From contig NC_020126.1 of the NCBI RefSeq assembly GCF_000331735.1, positions 3,472,001 through 3,536,000 of the forward strand: DNA of 64,000 nucleotides, in the 5' to 3' direction. Of the stretch, positions 25,970-33,476 are shown piece by piece. Position 1 is the first letter of the stretch. Each line of letters opens with the position of its first letter. Origin of the DNA: Myxococcus stipitatus DSM 14675 (lineage in GTDB: Bacteria; Myxococcota; Myxococcia; Myxococcales; Myxococcaceae). Below the pieces are notes generated by a model that worked only from the letters and a program-made list of their open reading frames with translations, did no database searches and was not told where the DNA came from. Both the position numbers and the translations under genes were made by a program.

Positions 25970-26182
25970 TTTGTCTTTGGCCAAAGGGCCTCCCGCAGTT
26001 GATGGTAACGTCCACTCATTCGGAGTATCGCTGGTGCAGCCAGGGCCGGAAGGCGCAGTCGGAGAGCAGCGTAGCCCAACCCTTCCTACCGCGAACTGTG
26101 GCTTCTGCATCGACCCCGGCGGGCATCCAAGGGCCTGCGGCCGCGTGCGCGATACGCGTGGCCCTGTTCGCTCGCCTCCAGG

Positions 26183-26392
26183 CATGAGGCCGCGGGAGAG
26201 AATCTCGCGAGCCTCTACGCACTGGTGGCTACCTGCGAGGCCAACGGAGTCAATCCCGAGACGTACCTGGCCGACGTCCTGCTCCGCGTCCAGACGCATC
26301 CCAACTCGCGCATCAACGAGTTGCTGCCCCATGAGTGGGAGCGGCGGCAGACCACAGACCCTCCCGGGTCACACCTCCAGCCCAGTCCTTGA
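26183..26392 (+). pseudogene. IS66-type transposase (TnpC) C-terminal relic
   Basis: The frame reads HEAAGENLASLYALVATCEA, then NGVNPETYLADVLLRVQTHP and NSRINELLPHEWERRQ, followed by a stop. This is the characteristic C-terminus of IS66-family TnpC (A-T-C-x-A-N-G-V-x-P-x-x-Y-L-x-D-V-L, E-L-L-P-x-x-W). Everything 5' of residue 1 of this piece is missing. Confidence 0.8.
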
Positions 26393-26733
26393 ACATCCCG
26401 CGGTCGCGGTGCCCGCCGAGAAAGGCCTCCGTCCGTCTTCAATCGCTCACGCCACGTCACTGACCGGACGGTTACGGAACAGGCGACCAAGGATAGTTCC
26501 TACGACACAGGCGTTCAGGAGCGACGGGCCGTCTCGGAGTCCTTTCCGCCGCCCAATCTACATGACGGAGAATGGGCTGAGGCCAAGCCACAAGGTTGCC
26601 ATCGCTGCTATAATCCCCCTGTTCGCGCTAGCGCGCGACGCGACATCGCAGGATAGCCATGCTGGTACAGACCTCATCGGCTTGATTTCAGCACCACTCT
26701 ATTCGCACCGCCCCAACTTATTCCTAGCCCACC
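26393..26733. other. Upstream region of the two-gene unit, no gene seen
   Basis: 341 bp between the IS66 relic and the gene at 26734. GC content falls through this stretch (for example gctataatccccctgttcgc near 26610). It should contain the promoter of the two-gene unit; no reliable -10/-35 was called. Confidence 0.4.
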
Positions 26734-27210
26734 ATGAACAACGCAGAAGCTGAAGACGTTTACCAAAAGCTCACTATGATCATCTCTGACTTGGGATGGT
26801 CATGGGTGGTACGACAAATCGAAGATCAGATTAGACTAGGCAGGCTTGAGGAAACGATCATCGAATCCGAAGTGAATTCGCCCTCAACAGATCTTTCTTC
26901 TTCACGACGCCCGGGGTCGAAAGTAAGGCCGCGGAAAAGCCGTGTCGCAATGACAAAAAGAATGGAATATCTTCCGAAGGAGCGACTCAGGCTACTTGCC
27001 ACATCCATCGAGCAGGCAATCATCGCAGCGGCAGAGATGGAACAAGAAACACTCAGGAACCTGCCTTACGTTCAAAAGCTAGAGTTTCGCCCTGAAGAGC
27101 AGGGAGAAACGATGCGATTGATCCGAGATGACAGCCACGGACGGATTACGGTGCTGGAACAAACCAAAAAATTCCTAAAGGAGCTTAAGGAGGCGATAGA
27201 TGCCAATTAG
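26734..27210 (+). CDS. Unrecognised 158-aa protein, first gene of an AT-richer two-gene unit
   Basis: Starts MNNAEAEDVYQKLTMIISDL. Highly charged and mostly helical: an N-terminal helix (SWVVRQIEDQIRLGRLEETI), a Ser/Arg-rich basic linker (SSSRRPGSKVRPRKSRVAMT), then a coiled-coil-like C-terminus (LLATSIEQAIIAAAEMEQET, KKFLKELKEAI). No catalytic motif is recognised. Codon use is clearly less GC-rich than flanking chromosome, a sign of recent acquisition. It overlaps the nuclease-like gene by 11 bp, and aaggagg for that gene lies within its last codons, so the pair is co-translated. Probably a DNA-binding or regulatory partner of the next gene (inference). Confidence 0.65.
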   Translation: MNNAEAEDVYQKLTMIISDLGWSWVVRQIEDQIRLGRLEETIIESEVNSPSTDLSSSRRPGSKVRPRKSRVAMTKRMEYLPKERLRLLATSIEQAIIAAAEMEQETLRNLPYVQKLEFRPEEQGETMRLIRDDSHGRITVLEQTKKFLKELKEAIDAN

Positions 27211-27862
27211 GCAAGCCTTACTCTCAGACATCGCGCTAGCACTAGGATCCATCAAGCCCAGCCTGACGACCGCCGACGCCCATTCCGACGTCTTCGAAGC
27301 CTACATTTTTTCACTCATTCTGCGCGCTGCGGGTAGCGAAGGAGCAATGATAGCATTTGAGAATATTCATGGAGACATGCCAACAGTCTTGGTTTTCAGA
27401 ACGAGCCCTGGGTATATCTTCTCAACGGCCCAACCCTATGGACATGCCGTTTTGAGTTTCCCAGGCAAGCCTCCGCTGGAGGCGCATGTTGGCGTTCGCG
27501 TGGCTGGTCGATCCAGGGTTTTGCATGAATGTGATGTCGCAGTTCTGTATCGGAGCGAAGCGGATCTGTGTAGAGCAAACAGCGTCTCCCCTAGATGTTC
27601 CAAAGTGGTTCTTGCTGTGGAGTGCAAGTTCTACGCGTCTGACATCCCTCTAGGGCTTGCTCGTGCATTCATGGGACTGATCGGGGATATTCAAGCACCT
27701 GGGCGGTTTTTTGTTGTAAACACCTCATCGCAATCTGCGGAGCGCTTGCTCACGAGTCATCGAAGAGGCTGGGAGCATCAGGTCACGCCTGGCTCACCAG
27801 TGCTGGATCGATTGCTAGGGTCCTTTAGAAATGCATTTAAGGACTTCAAAGCTAGCAGGTAG
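27200..27862 (+). CDS. PD-(D/E)XK nuclease-like protein, second gene of the AT-richer unit
   Basis: A 220-residue protein. A helical start (AHSDVFEAYIFSLILRAA) with a glutamate resembles the first helix of restriction-like nucleases; then LHECDVAVLYRSEADLC gives the D of the motif, and SKVVLAVECKFYASDIPLGL gives the E-x-K (ECK) with the usual beta-strand before it, followed by LARAFMGLIGD. This E...D...E-x-K order is that of PD-(D/E)XK endonucleases. The start at 27200 has a very good Shine-Dalgarno, aaggagg, 7 bp upstream. AT-richer than the chromosome and flanked by IS relics. A plausible two-gene defence or restriction unit with 26734; no methyltransferase is nearby, so it is not a standard type II system. 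Confidence 0.7.
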   Translation: MPIRQALLSDIALALGSIKPSLTTADAHSDVFEAYIFSLILRAAGSEGAMIAFENIHGDMPTVLVFRTSPGYIFSTAQPYGHAVLSFPGKPPLEAHVGVRVAGRSRVLHECDVAVLYRSEADLCRANSVSPRCSKVVLAVECKFYASDIPLGLARAFMGLIGDIQAPGRFFVVNTSSQSAERLLTSHRRGWEHQVTPGSPVLDRLLGSFRNAFKDFKASR

Positions 27863-27940
27863 ATTCAGGCCTCGTTTCACGACGAGCTTTCCGCTCGCGA
27901 CTCAGAGCCTATTGGGGACACCCGTTCCTGACTGTCTATT

Positions 27941-27980
27941 CCTATTTCGGGCAGGCGAGAGGGCCGCCTACCGAAATAGG
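27941..27980. terminator. Strong inverted repeat after the two-gene unit
   Basis: CCTATTTCGG (27941-27950) pairs perfectly with CCGAAATAGG (27971-27980), and the stem continues inward as AGGCG/CGCCT with a small bulge, giving about 15 base pairs. It lies 78 bp after the nuclease-like gene and 3 bp before the transposase relic. It may be a terminator for the unit or the end of a small mobile element. Confidence 0.5.
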
Positions 27981-27982
27981 CT

Positions 27983-28105
27983 CTAAGGCGAGCCCTGCTG
28001 GAGTGGGGCCGCCGGTACAACGAGCACTGGCTGCTGGAGCGCCACAACTTCCTCTCACCGAGTCAGGCCCGGCGAGAGTTGATGCAGGTGAAGCCGGCGG
28101 CCTGA
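27983..28105 (+). pseudogene. IS3-family transposase C-terminal relic
   Basis: The frame reads LLEWGRRYNEHWLLERHNFL, then SPSQARRELMQVKPAA before TGA at 28103. This resembles the end of IS3-family OrfB (Y-N-x-x-W-L-x-E-R-H-x-x-x-S-P-x-Q-x-R). No upstream DDE domain is attached. Confidence 0.7.
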
Positions 28106-28366
28106 TTACTGCCAACCTGGTGTCTCAACAATCCGGTGCGGTACAGGCGTTGGTCTCGGAGAAAAAAGCGCCTGGCGCAGGGCGGGTTGTCCTTGTCCGA
28201 GCGATTCACTACCTTGAGTGTGATGCCGCTCTCGTTGACCACTGCTTGGGGAGCTCGAGTCAGTTCCGAATCAGGATGGGATACGGCGAACAGTCACGCG
28301 AAGGCGGGGGCAGCCCATGTAGAGGCCGAAGAGGTGGAAAAGGCTCAGAACTGGACACAGAGCCCA

Positions 28367-28909
28367 TTATCTCCCCTCTGCGTCAATGCCGTGAATGTTC
28401 CACGGCGGATTGTACTTGGCAATGAGAATAGTCTCAAGGTGGTGTGCTGCGAAGGCAGCGTCTCTGTCACGTCCTGTGACTAGCACATTGATCGTAATCA
28501 CTTCGCGATTGAGATACATTAGCTGGCCAGCCGGGCTCTGGCGATTACCATCGCCCTGACGCGTATAGTCACGAAGCCGCTTCCGGAAACCGCCATTCGA
28601 CCACTCTGTCGCGCGTCCGATGTAGACGATGCTGCCCTCAAACCAAGCGCGGTACACGCCCACCGATTCTCTTAGATCAGAGAAGTTGTCGGTCAATGGT
28701 CTGCGGTTCGTCCAATCCCGTTCCCACTGTGATACGGTTTTTCCTGCAATCGTGGGATCTGCGCTGGACGAGCAGGCGCTGAGAAATCGCTGCATTTCGG
28801 CGGACGCAGCATCGTAGTCGCCCAAATTGAATGTCTCGCCGTTCAGCACGAGCATGACGTTTCCATCAGCATCGCGGTTTAGCGAGAAGCAGGCAGGTGT
28901 GGCATCCAT
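28367..28909 (-). CDS. GIY-YIG domain nuclease-like protein
   Basis: A 180-residue protein. The C-terminal 90 residues hold a GIY-YIG domain: GVYRAWFEGSIVYIGRATEW (G-V-Y and V-Y-I-G), a basic R-x-R in GGFRKRLRDYTRQG, the catalytic glutamate in AHHLETILIAKYNPPWN, and the closing N-x-x-x-N. The N-terminal 80 residues (LNGETFNLGDYDAASAEMQR, then WERDWTNRRP) are unrecognised. Stand-alone GIY-YIG proteins act in mobile elements, phage and restriction. It is in the IS-relic region and ends 260 bp from the transposase remnant. Base use is less GC-rich than chromosomal neighbours. Confidence 0.82.
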   Translation of the reverse strand: MDATPACFSLNRDADGNVMLVLNGETFNLGDYDAASAEMQRFLSACSSSADPTIAGKTVSQWERDWTNRRPLTDNFSDLRESVGVYRAWFEGSIVYIGRATEWSNGGFRKRLRDYTRQGDGNRQSPAGQLMYLNREVITINVLVTGRDRDAAFAAHHLETILIAKYNPPWNIHGIDAEGR

Positions 28910-29283
28910 TCGGGTCGTGTCCCTATAAGTGTGTAGTCGGCGAGCAGGGCTGAGCGGGAAAGAGGGCAGCTCCTAGTAGAAACCAACCGAGACGGTCTCC
29001 CCCTGGCAGGGGCGCTGAGGGGTTCCCGCCGTGGACAATACCGAGTTTGTCGCGCCCTCTCTCGCTGCCGTGCGCGTTGCGCTGCTTTGCGGGCCGCAGT
29101 GTCACGACGCACCTCGGAAGGGCTGAGGCTCGTCCGGTAGGCGCGGCTCGCTTTACGCCACTGCTTTCTGCGGGCCAGAGTGCGGCACCTATCGTGACAG
29201 TAGGCATGTTCCCTGTCGCACCTTCGAAAGAGCCAGAACAATTCCCCGCAATGACAACACTCTCGCTCTCGAAGCTCGTGCAC
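28879..29283 (-). CDS. Zinc-ribbon-like accessory protein typical of insertion sequences
   Basis: The frame reads ECCHCGELFWLFRRCDREHA, then YCHDRCRTLARRKQWRKASR and a basic helix (RKAAQRARQRERARQ). This CxxC...CDRxxxYC...C arrangement with a basic tail is found in small proteins often sitting beside transposase genes in Proteobacteria. GTG 29283 is a possible start; the frame is open to 29382. The 3' end overlaps the start of the GIY-YIG gene by 31 bp and the C-terminus may be altered. Role unknown; it may be a relic. Confidence 0.45.
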   Translation of the reverse strand: MHELRERECCHCGELFWLFRRCDREHAYCHDRCRTLARRKQWRKASRAYRTSLSPSEVRRDTAARKAAQRARQRERARQTRYCPRREPLSAPARGRPSRLVSTRSCPLSRSALLADYTLIGTRPEWMPHLPASR

Positions 29284-29640
29284 CCGGGCCTCTGGGTGGA
29301 CGCTTTCGCGGCACGGGCGCCTCTTGTTGCCGCCTGTCGCGGAGAGGTGGCGACTCCATTTGTCCGGCGGTCTGGCCTTCACCCAGGTCGCTCATCTCGT
29401 CCACTTCTGCCGCCCAGCATGGCTCAATGCTCCCCTGCCGCCAGTTTTCGGCACCTCGAGCGTCGATGCGCGGCCCTCCAATCCCGCGCTTCTTCGCGCG
29501 CGGCTGGTTCGAAGACCCGCGCTTCTTGAAGGTTGTCTCCACCGGGAGCCTGGGAATGCGCGGTGCAGCAGCTCGACCAGCCCGCGCCTCACCGCCACCT
29601 CGAACCGCCCCGAGACGCCGTAGGGCACACTGAGGACACA
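29284..29640. other. Probable degraded mobile DNA
   Basis: Open frames on the minus strand (for example TTFKKRGSSNQPRAKKRG and EVDEMSDLGEGQTAGQ) look like pieces of real protein but are short and in different frames, and none gives a recognisable family. Probably decayed element sequence. Confidence 0.3.
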
Positions 29641-29661
29641 TGAAGCCAAGCGGGCAAACAA

Positions 29662-29693
29662 AAGCCCAGGAACCCGTGAGGATTACTGGGCTT
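29662..29693 (-). terminator. Intrinsic terminator after the tmRNA/tRNA 3' fragment
   Basis: On the minus strand AAGCCCAG (29693-29686) pairs with CTGGGCTT (29669-29662) around a 16-nt loop and runs straight into TTTTGTTTG. This is a classical rho-independent terminator, 8 bp after the tRNA-like end. Confidence 0.85.
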
Positions 29694-29700
29694 CACTCTG

Positions 29701-29735
29701 TGGAGGCGGCGGGAATCGAACCCGCCGCCTGGACG
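29701..29735 (-). other. 3' end fragment of a tmRNA/tRNA gene, probable att site scar
   Basis: On the minus strand the sequence GGCGGGTTCGATTCCCGCC, followed by GCCTCCA, has the exact T-arm (GGTTCGATTCC core) and 3' acceptor strand typical of ssrA (tmRNA) genes. No D-arm, anticodon arm or 5' acceptor strand lies upstream: the next bases belong to the M4 protease gene. It is therefore a fragment, as left by integration of a genomic island at a tmRNA/tRNA 3' end. Confidence 0.7.
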
Positions 29736-29749
29736 TCGCCGCTCCCGCC

Positions 29750-31957
29750 TCAGCGGTACGTCACGATGAGCGCCACGTCGGAGTAGCCTCCCTTCGCCCC
29801 GTAAAGCCAGACGTAGACCTTGCCCGGGGTGACCCCCTTCAACTCACAGCGCTCGTTGTTGCCAGCCTTCATGCTCCGGCAGTCGTACTCGCTATGCGTG
29901 GGAATGGCCCCCTTTCGCACGTAGAGGTCCACGTTGCCCGTTCCCCCCTGGACCCGCACCGTGACGGTGTGCTTCCCCGGGTGCATCGTCTCCGGAATCT
30001 CCACGAAGAAGCCGTTTGAGTCATTCGTCGCCCCCGACAACCCATCCACCCTGACGCCCGGCTCCAACGGGAAGAACCCTCCCCGATAGCTCATCACCAC
30101 CGACGCCTCGGAGTAGTCCGTGAACGCATTCACCATCGCGTACCACTTGCCCGCCGCGGGCGTCGGGAAGAGGCACTCCTCGTTGTTCCCGGACCGGTAA
30201 GGACGGCAGTCATACACCCCGTTCGTCGGCACCTGCCCGTACCGCACGTACATGTCCGCGTCACCCGAACCCCCAGACATCGTGAAGCGCAGGTCCGTCG
30301 CCCCCTCGGGCACCTCTCCCATCGCGAACTCCTTCGAGCCTCGGCTGCCCGTGAAGGGCAGGGGAACCCCTCTCTCGAGCACCCGGTGCGGCGGGAGGAT
30401 GACGATGCCCACCTGCACTGCCTTCCACGCATTGGAGACGGACTCGATGGTCGCCGCGTCGTAACCCAACTGCTGCGCCGCCTGCTCCGTCGCGACCTTC
30501 GCGGCCTCGAACGTCGACGTCGGCGTCAGGATGTCCGCGTTCGCCTTGTAGAAGATGCGCGCTGCCTTCTCCATGCCGATGCCCACCACCGCCGTCCGCG
30601 TCGGGAAGCGCGGGTGCGTCCCTCCCTGCGCCAACAGGTAGAACGCCAGGTTCGAGATGCCCGAGCTGTAGTGGACATCCACCCCGGAGCTGTAGTCCGG
30701 ATAGTCATCCAACGAATCCCCATCCAGCGTCGGATTCATCATGTAGCGGAGCGCATCGTCCGCGACCCCCGGCGTCCAGACATCCTCGCCCACCAGGAAC
30801 GTCCCTTCGTCGAGGGTCCGACCCTGGAAGTGCCACTCACACACCGCCCCGAAGATGTCCGACATCGACTCGTTCAGCCCTCCCGACTCCCCCGAGTAGA
30901 TGAGCTGCGATTCGTAGTCCGTCACCGCGTGCGTCAGCTCGTGCGCCGTGACGTCCAGGCTCTCCGCCAGGTTGCTCGCCGTCACCCCATCGCCATCGCC
31001 GAACACCATCTGCTCGCCATTCCAGAAGGCATTCACATAGCTGACCCGATGATGCACCGTGGCGACCAGGGCTCCACCCTCGTTGTCGAACGAGTCCCGG
31101 CCGAACAGCTCGTTGTAGCAAGCATAGACAGCACCCACGTTGTCGTACGCCGCGTTGACGATGGGGTCCGCGACCGGCGCATCCGTGCGCGCCAGCACAC
31201 CCGGGAGGTCGTTCGTGTTCTCCCCGTCATGGATTCGACGCGACAGCGCCGAGTGGATGTTCGTGAACCGCTCGAACAGGTCCCCCGTGCGTGCGTTGAT
31301 GAGCACCGTGTCATCCACCGGAGCACCTTCCTCGGTCTCCCCGACGATGCGCAGCCGATAGGCAAGCAGGAGCTGTCCCCCCTCGCGCCAGTACACGAGC
31401 ACGGGCGTACCCGAGACTGTCGCCCCAGGAGGCGTCCCCCGGTCCGACAGCGCCGTCGTCTGCGCCAGGCCCTCGCTCAGCGAGGCGCCCTCGGGGGCGA
31501 GCAGGTCCCCTCGCGCGTCTCCGTTCGCGGCGAAGACCTGTCCATTCCTCGCATGGAGCCGCAGCTCCGCGCCCATGACCTCCACGTCGTTGATGCGCAC
31601 GCCGAAGCGGAAGTGCGTGTCTCCATCGAAGCCCACATAGGCCTTCTTCAGGAACAGTTGCTCAGGGGACACCCGGAAGAGGGTCGCCACCTTCGCCAGG
31701 GTCGGCGCGAGCGACTCCGGCCGGAGCCCTCGAAGGGCGTCGCGGCCCGTGGGCGCGGGGCCCAGCGCCCCCTTGACGAAGGTGGGCACCAAATCCCTGT
31801 CAGTCGCCACCACCTGATGCGTGCCGGCCATGCCCGCCGGGGCCTGGTCCGGCGCGGGTTCCTTCCCGTCCCTGGGCGCTTCCGACTCCGTACAGGCGCC
31901 CATTGTCAGGCACAGCACCACCGCACCCAGGACTCCACGTCCTCGTACCTTCGTCAT
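29750..31957 (-). CDS. M4 (thermolysin-family) metalloprotease with PPC-type C-terminal domains
   Basis: A 735-residue exported zinc protease. The signal peptide ends in LTMGAC, a lipobox-like site. A propeptide with FTP-like segment (residues about 60-220) precedes the catalytic domain with the zinc motif H339-E-L-T-H343 and the third ligand E363 in SGGLNESMSDIFG. The second active-site histidine lies in SSGVDVHYSSGISNLAFYLL. Two C-terminal PPC-like domains follow (GSGDADMYVRYGQVPTNGVY and GGTGNVDLYVRKGAIPTHSE), as in many secreted proteases. It degrades extracellular proteins, fitting a predatory lifestyle. ggggag precedes ATG 31957. Confidence 0.95.
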   Translation of the reverse strand: MTKVRGRGVLGAVVLCLTMGACTESEAPRDGKEPAPDQAPAGMAGTHQVVATDRDLVPTFVKGALGPAPTGRDALRGLRPESLAPTLAKVATLFRVSPEQLFLKKAYVGFDGDTHFRFGVRINDVEVMGAELRLHARNGQVFAANGDARGDLLAPEGASLSEGLAQTTALSDRGTPPGATVSGTPVLVYWREGGQLLLAYRLRIVGETEEGAPVDDTVLINARTGDLFERFTNIHSALSRRIHDGENTNDLPGVLARTDAPVADPIVNAAYDNVGAVYACYNELFGRDSFDNEGGALVATVHHRVSYVNAFWNGEQMVFGDGDGVTASNLAESLDVTAHELTHAVTDYESQLIYSGESGGLNESMSDIFGAVCEWHFQGRTLDEGTFLVGEDVWTPGVADDALRYMMNPTLDGDSLDDYPDYSSGVDVHYSSGISNLAFYLLAQGGTHPRFPTRTAVVGIGMEKAARIFYKANADILTPTSTFEAAKVATEQAAQQLGYDAATIESVSNAWKAVQVGIVILPPHRVLERGVPLPFTGSRGSKEFAMGEVPEGATDLRFTMSGGSGDADMYVRYGQVPTNGVYDCRPYRSGNNEECLFPTPAAGKWYAMVNAFTDYSEASVVMSYRGGFFPLEPGVRVDGLSGATNDSNGFFVEIPETMHPGKHTVTVRVQGGTGNVDLYVRKGAIPTHSEYDCRSMKAGNNERCELKGVTPGKVYVWLYGAKGGYSDVALIVTYR

Positions 31958-32181
31958 ACACAGCTCCCCGGAAAACTGACGCCGCCAAGGTGACGTCCCG
32001 GCTTGCTCAATGACAAGTCAGGCCGAGCGGCTTCATTTCATTTCAGGCCAGGGAAGAACGCGGAGGTTCGCACTTCCGTCAATGACCAGCGAATGGCGTC
32101 GCACACGCCGTCCTCGCTGGAGGGTGAGCACTCTCACTCTCCAGGGTGATGTCCGTGCATGGCTCGGGACAGTCGGCCGGG

Positions 32182-32676
32182 TCAGGACTTCTTCGGGGCG
32201 GGCGCCGCCTCGCGCGTCATCTCCACCATGGTGGGACGCCAGCCCAGCCGCGCGAACATGCGCTGCGCGGATTCGTTCTTCGCGGCGGCGTGCAGCACGA
32301 CTCGCGGGACGCCCAGCGCCGTCAGCCGGCGCATCAGCTCCTCGGCGAGCTGCGCGCCCACACCGGTGCCTCGGGCCTTCGCGTCCACCCACAGGTCATG
32401 GAACGCACCCGCCCGGTCCAGGAGGGCGTTCCAGTCCATGGGCTCCACCCGGCCATAGGCATAGCCCACCACCTCACCCTCCAGCTCGGCCACCAGCACG
32501 ATGGCGTCCGGCTCGAGGGCCTCGCGCCCCAGCCACTCCCGGAAGCCCGCTTCGACGTCCTCGGGCACCATGAAGCGCGGGCCATCGAAGCCGTGGTGGA
32601 GCCGGGCGAGCGCCGCGCCCATGCGCCCCAGGGCGGGTTCGTCCGAGGGCTTGGCGGGGCGAAGGGTGACGGTCAT
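32182..32676 (-). CDS. GNAT-family N-acetyltransferase
   Basis: A 164-residue single-domain acetyltransferase. The acetyl-CoA-binding segment is LWVDAKARGTGVGAQLAEEL (R-x-x-G-x-G/A motif), with VLHAAAKNESAQRMFARLGW as the late motif. The N-terminus MTVTLRPAKPSDEPALGRMG is a typical GNAT start. The substrate is unknown. It lies on the minus strand, about 95 bp from the DUF3592 gene upstream of it. Confidence 0.92.
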   Translation of the reverse strand: MTVTLRPAKPSDEPALGRMGAALARLHHGFDGPRFMVPEDVEAGFREWLGREALEPDAIVLVAELEGEVVGYAYGRVEPMDWNALLDRAGAFHDLWVDAKARGTGVGAQLAEELMRRLTALGVPRVVLHAAAKNESAQRMFARLGWRPTMVEMTREAAPAPKKS

Positions 32677-32771
32677 GCGAGGTCTCCAGAAGGGGGAGAC
32701 CCAGCGTCACACAGCCCGAGCAAGCCTGCTCGCCTGTTCGAGGCCGTGTGGAGTGGTGGACGAGGACGGGG

Positions 32772-33269
32772 CTAACGAGCGAACGATTGACGCTTGAGGC
32801 GGCGGCGCTCGCGGAGGTCCGAGCGCAGCATGTCCACCATGCCCGCGCCCGAGATTCCCGCGACGGCCAGCCCGCCCAGCATCACGACATAGCTGGAGGC
32901 GCCCGCGCCCCCACACTCGACACACGTCACGGCGGGGTCCGTCGGCTCGTAATGCACCGGCAGCTTCGTCCCGGAGGCGTACCGCTGCGTCAGGCGCTGC
33001 GCGTCCATCAGCGCGCCGGAGTCATTGCCTCCGAAGGAGATGGTGTTCGCCGTGTAGGGGTGCCCGGCGACCGAGTACGTGTAGCGCACCTCGGGGTGGA
33101 AGCGGGTGCTGCGCCGGCCGTGCTGCGTCTCCACGCTGGAGGAGACCACGGTGCCCTCGGTGGTGGGCCATTGCTGGCTCTCATGGGCGCGGTACAGCAT
33201 CCGCCCGCCTCCGTAGGCGAGCATGCCTCCGAACAGCAGCATCAATCCCGCCAGTAGCACCTTCATCAT
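32772..33269 (-). CDS. DUF3592 membrane protein
   Basis: A 165-residue membrane protein with two transmembrane segments (residues about 3-25 and 130-150) and a central beta-rich domain: WPTTEGTVVSSSVETQHG, HPEVRYTYSVAGHPYTANTI and YASGTKLPVHYEPTDPA. This V-x-Y-x-Y-x-V-x-G-x-x-Y and P-V-x-Y-x-P pattern is DUF3592. Function is unknown. Two adjacent ATG codons, 33269 and 33266, could serve as start. Divergent from the phosphatase gene at 33477. Confidence 0.85.
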   Translation of the reverse strand: MMKVLLAGLMLLFGGMLAYGGGRMLYRAHESQQWPTTEGTVVSSSVETQHGRRSTRFHPEVRYTYSVAGHPYTANTISFGGNDSGALMDAQRLTQRYASGTKLPVHYEPTDPAVTCVECGGAGASSYVVMLGGLAVAGISGAGMVDMLRSDLRERRRLKRQSFAR

Positions 33270-33476
33270 GTCGGATGGTCCTCGCTGTGGCGCGCACGGG
33301 AGCAGCTCCCGGGGCTCACGGTTCGCTTCATGCAGTGCAGAACACGCGCCACGCGTCCGCCCAGGGAGAAGGCTCGAGCCGGTGGGGCATTTCGCCCCGC
33401 GTGGGGCGGTCTGCCCCAGGCAGGCCCGTGCTTGTCCTCCCAGGAACGCGCCATCGGGGGCAGACTGTCCCGCCAT

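Noticed and set aside
26734..27862. Classical type II restriction-modification pair
   Set aside because: No DNA methyltransferase motifs (such as D-P-P-Y or F-x-G-x-G) are present in either protein or nearby; only the second gene looks nuclease-like.
29701..29776. Complete tRNA gene on the minus strand
   Set aside because: Only the T-arm and acceptor 3' strand are present. The expected 5' acceptor GGAGGCG, D-arm and anticodon arm are missing and the space is occupied by the protease coding end.
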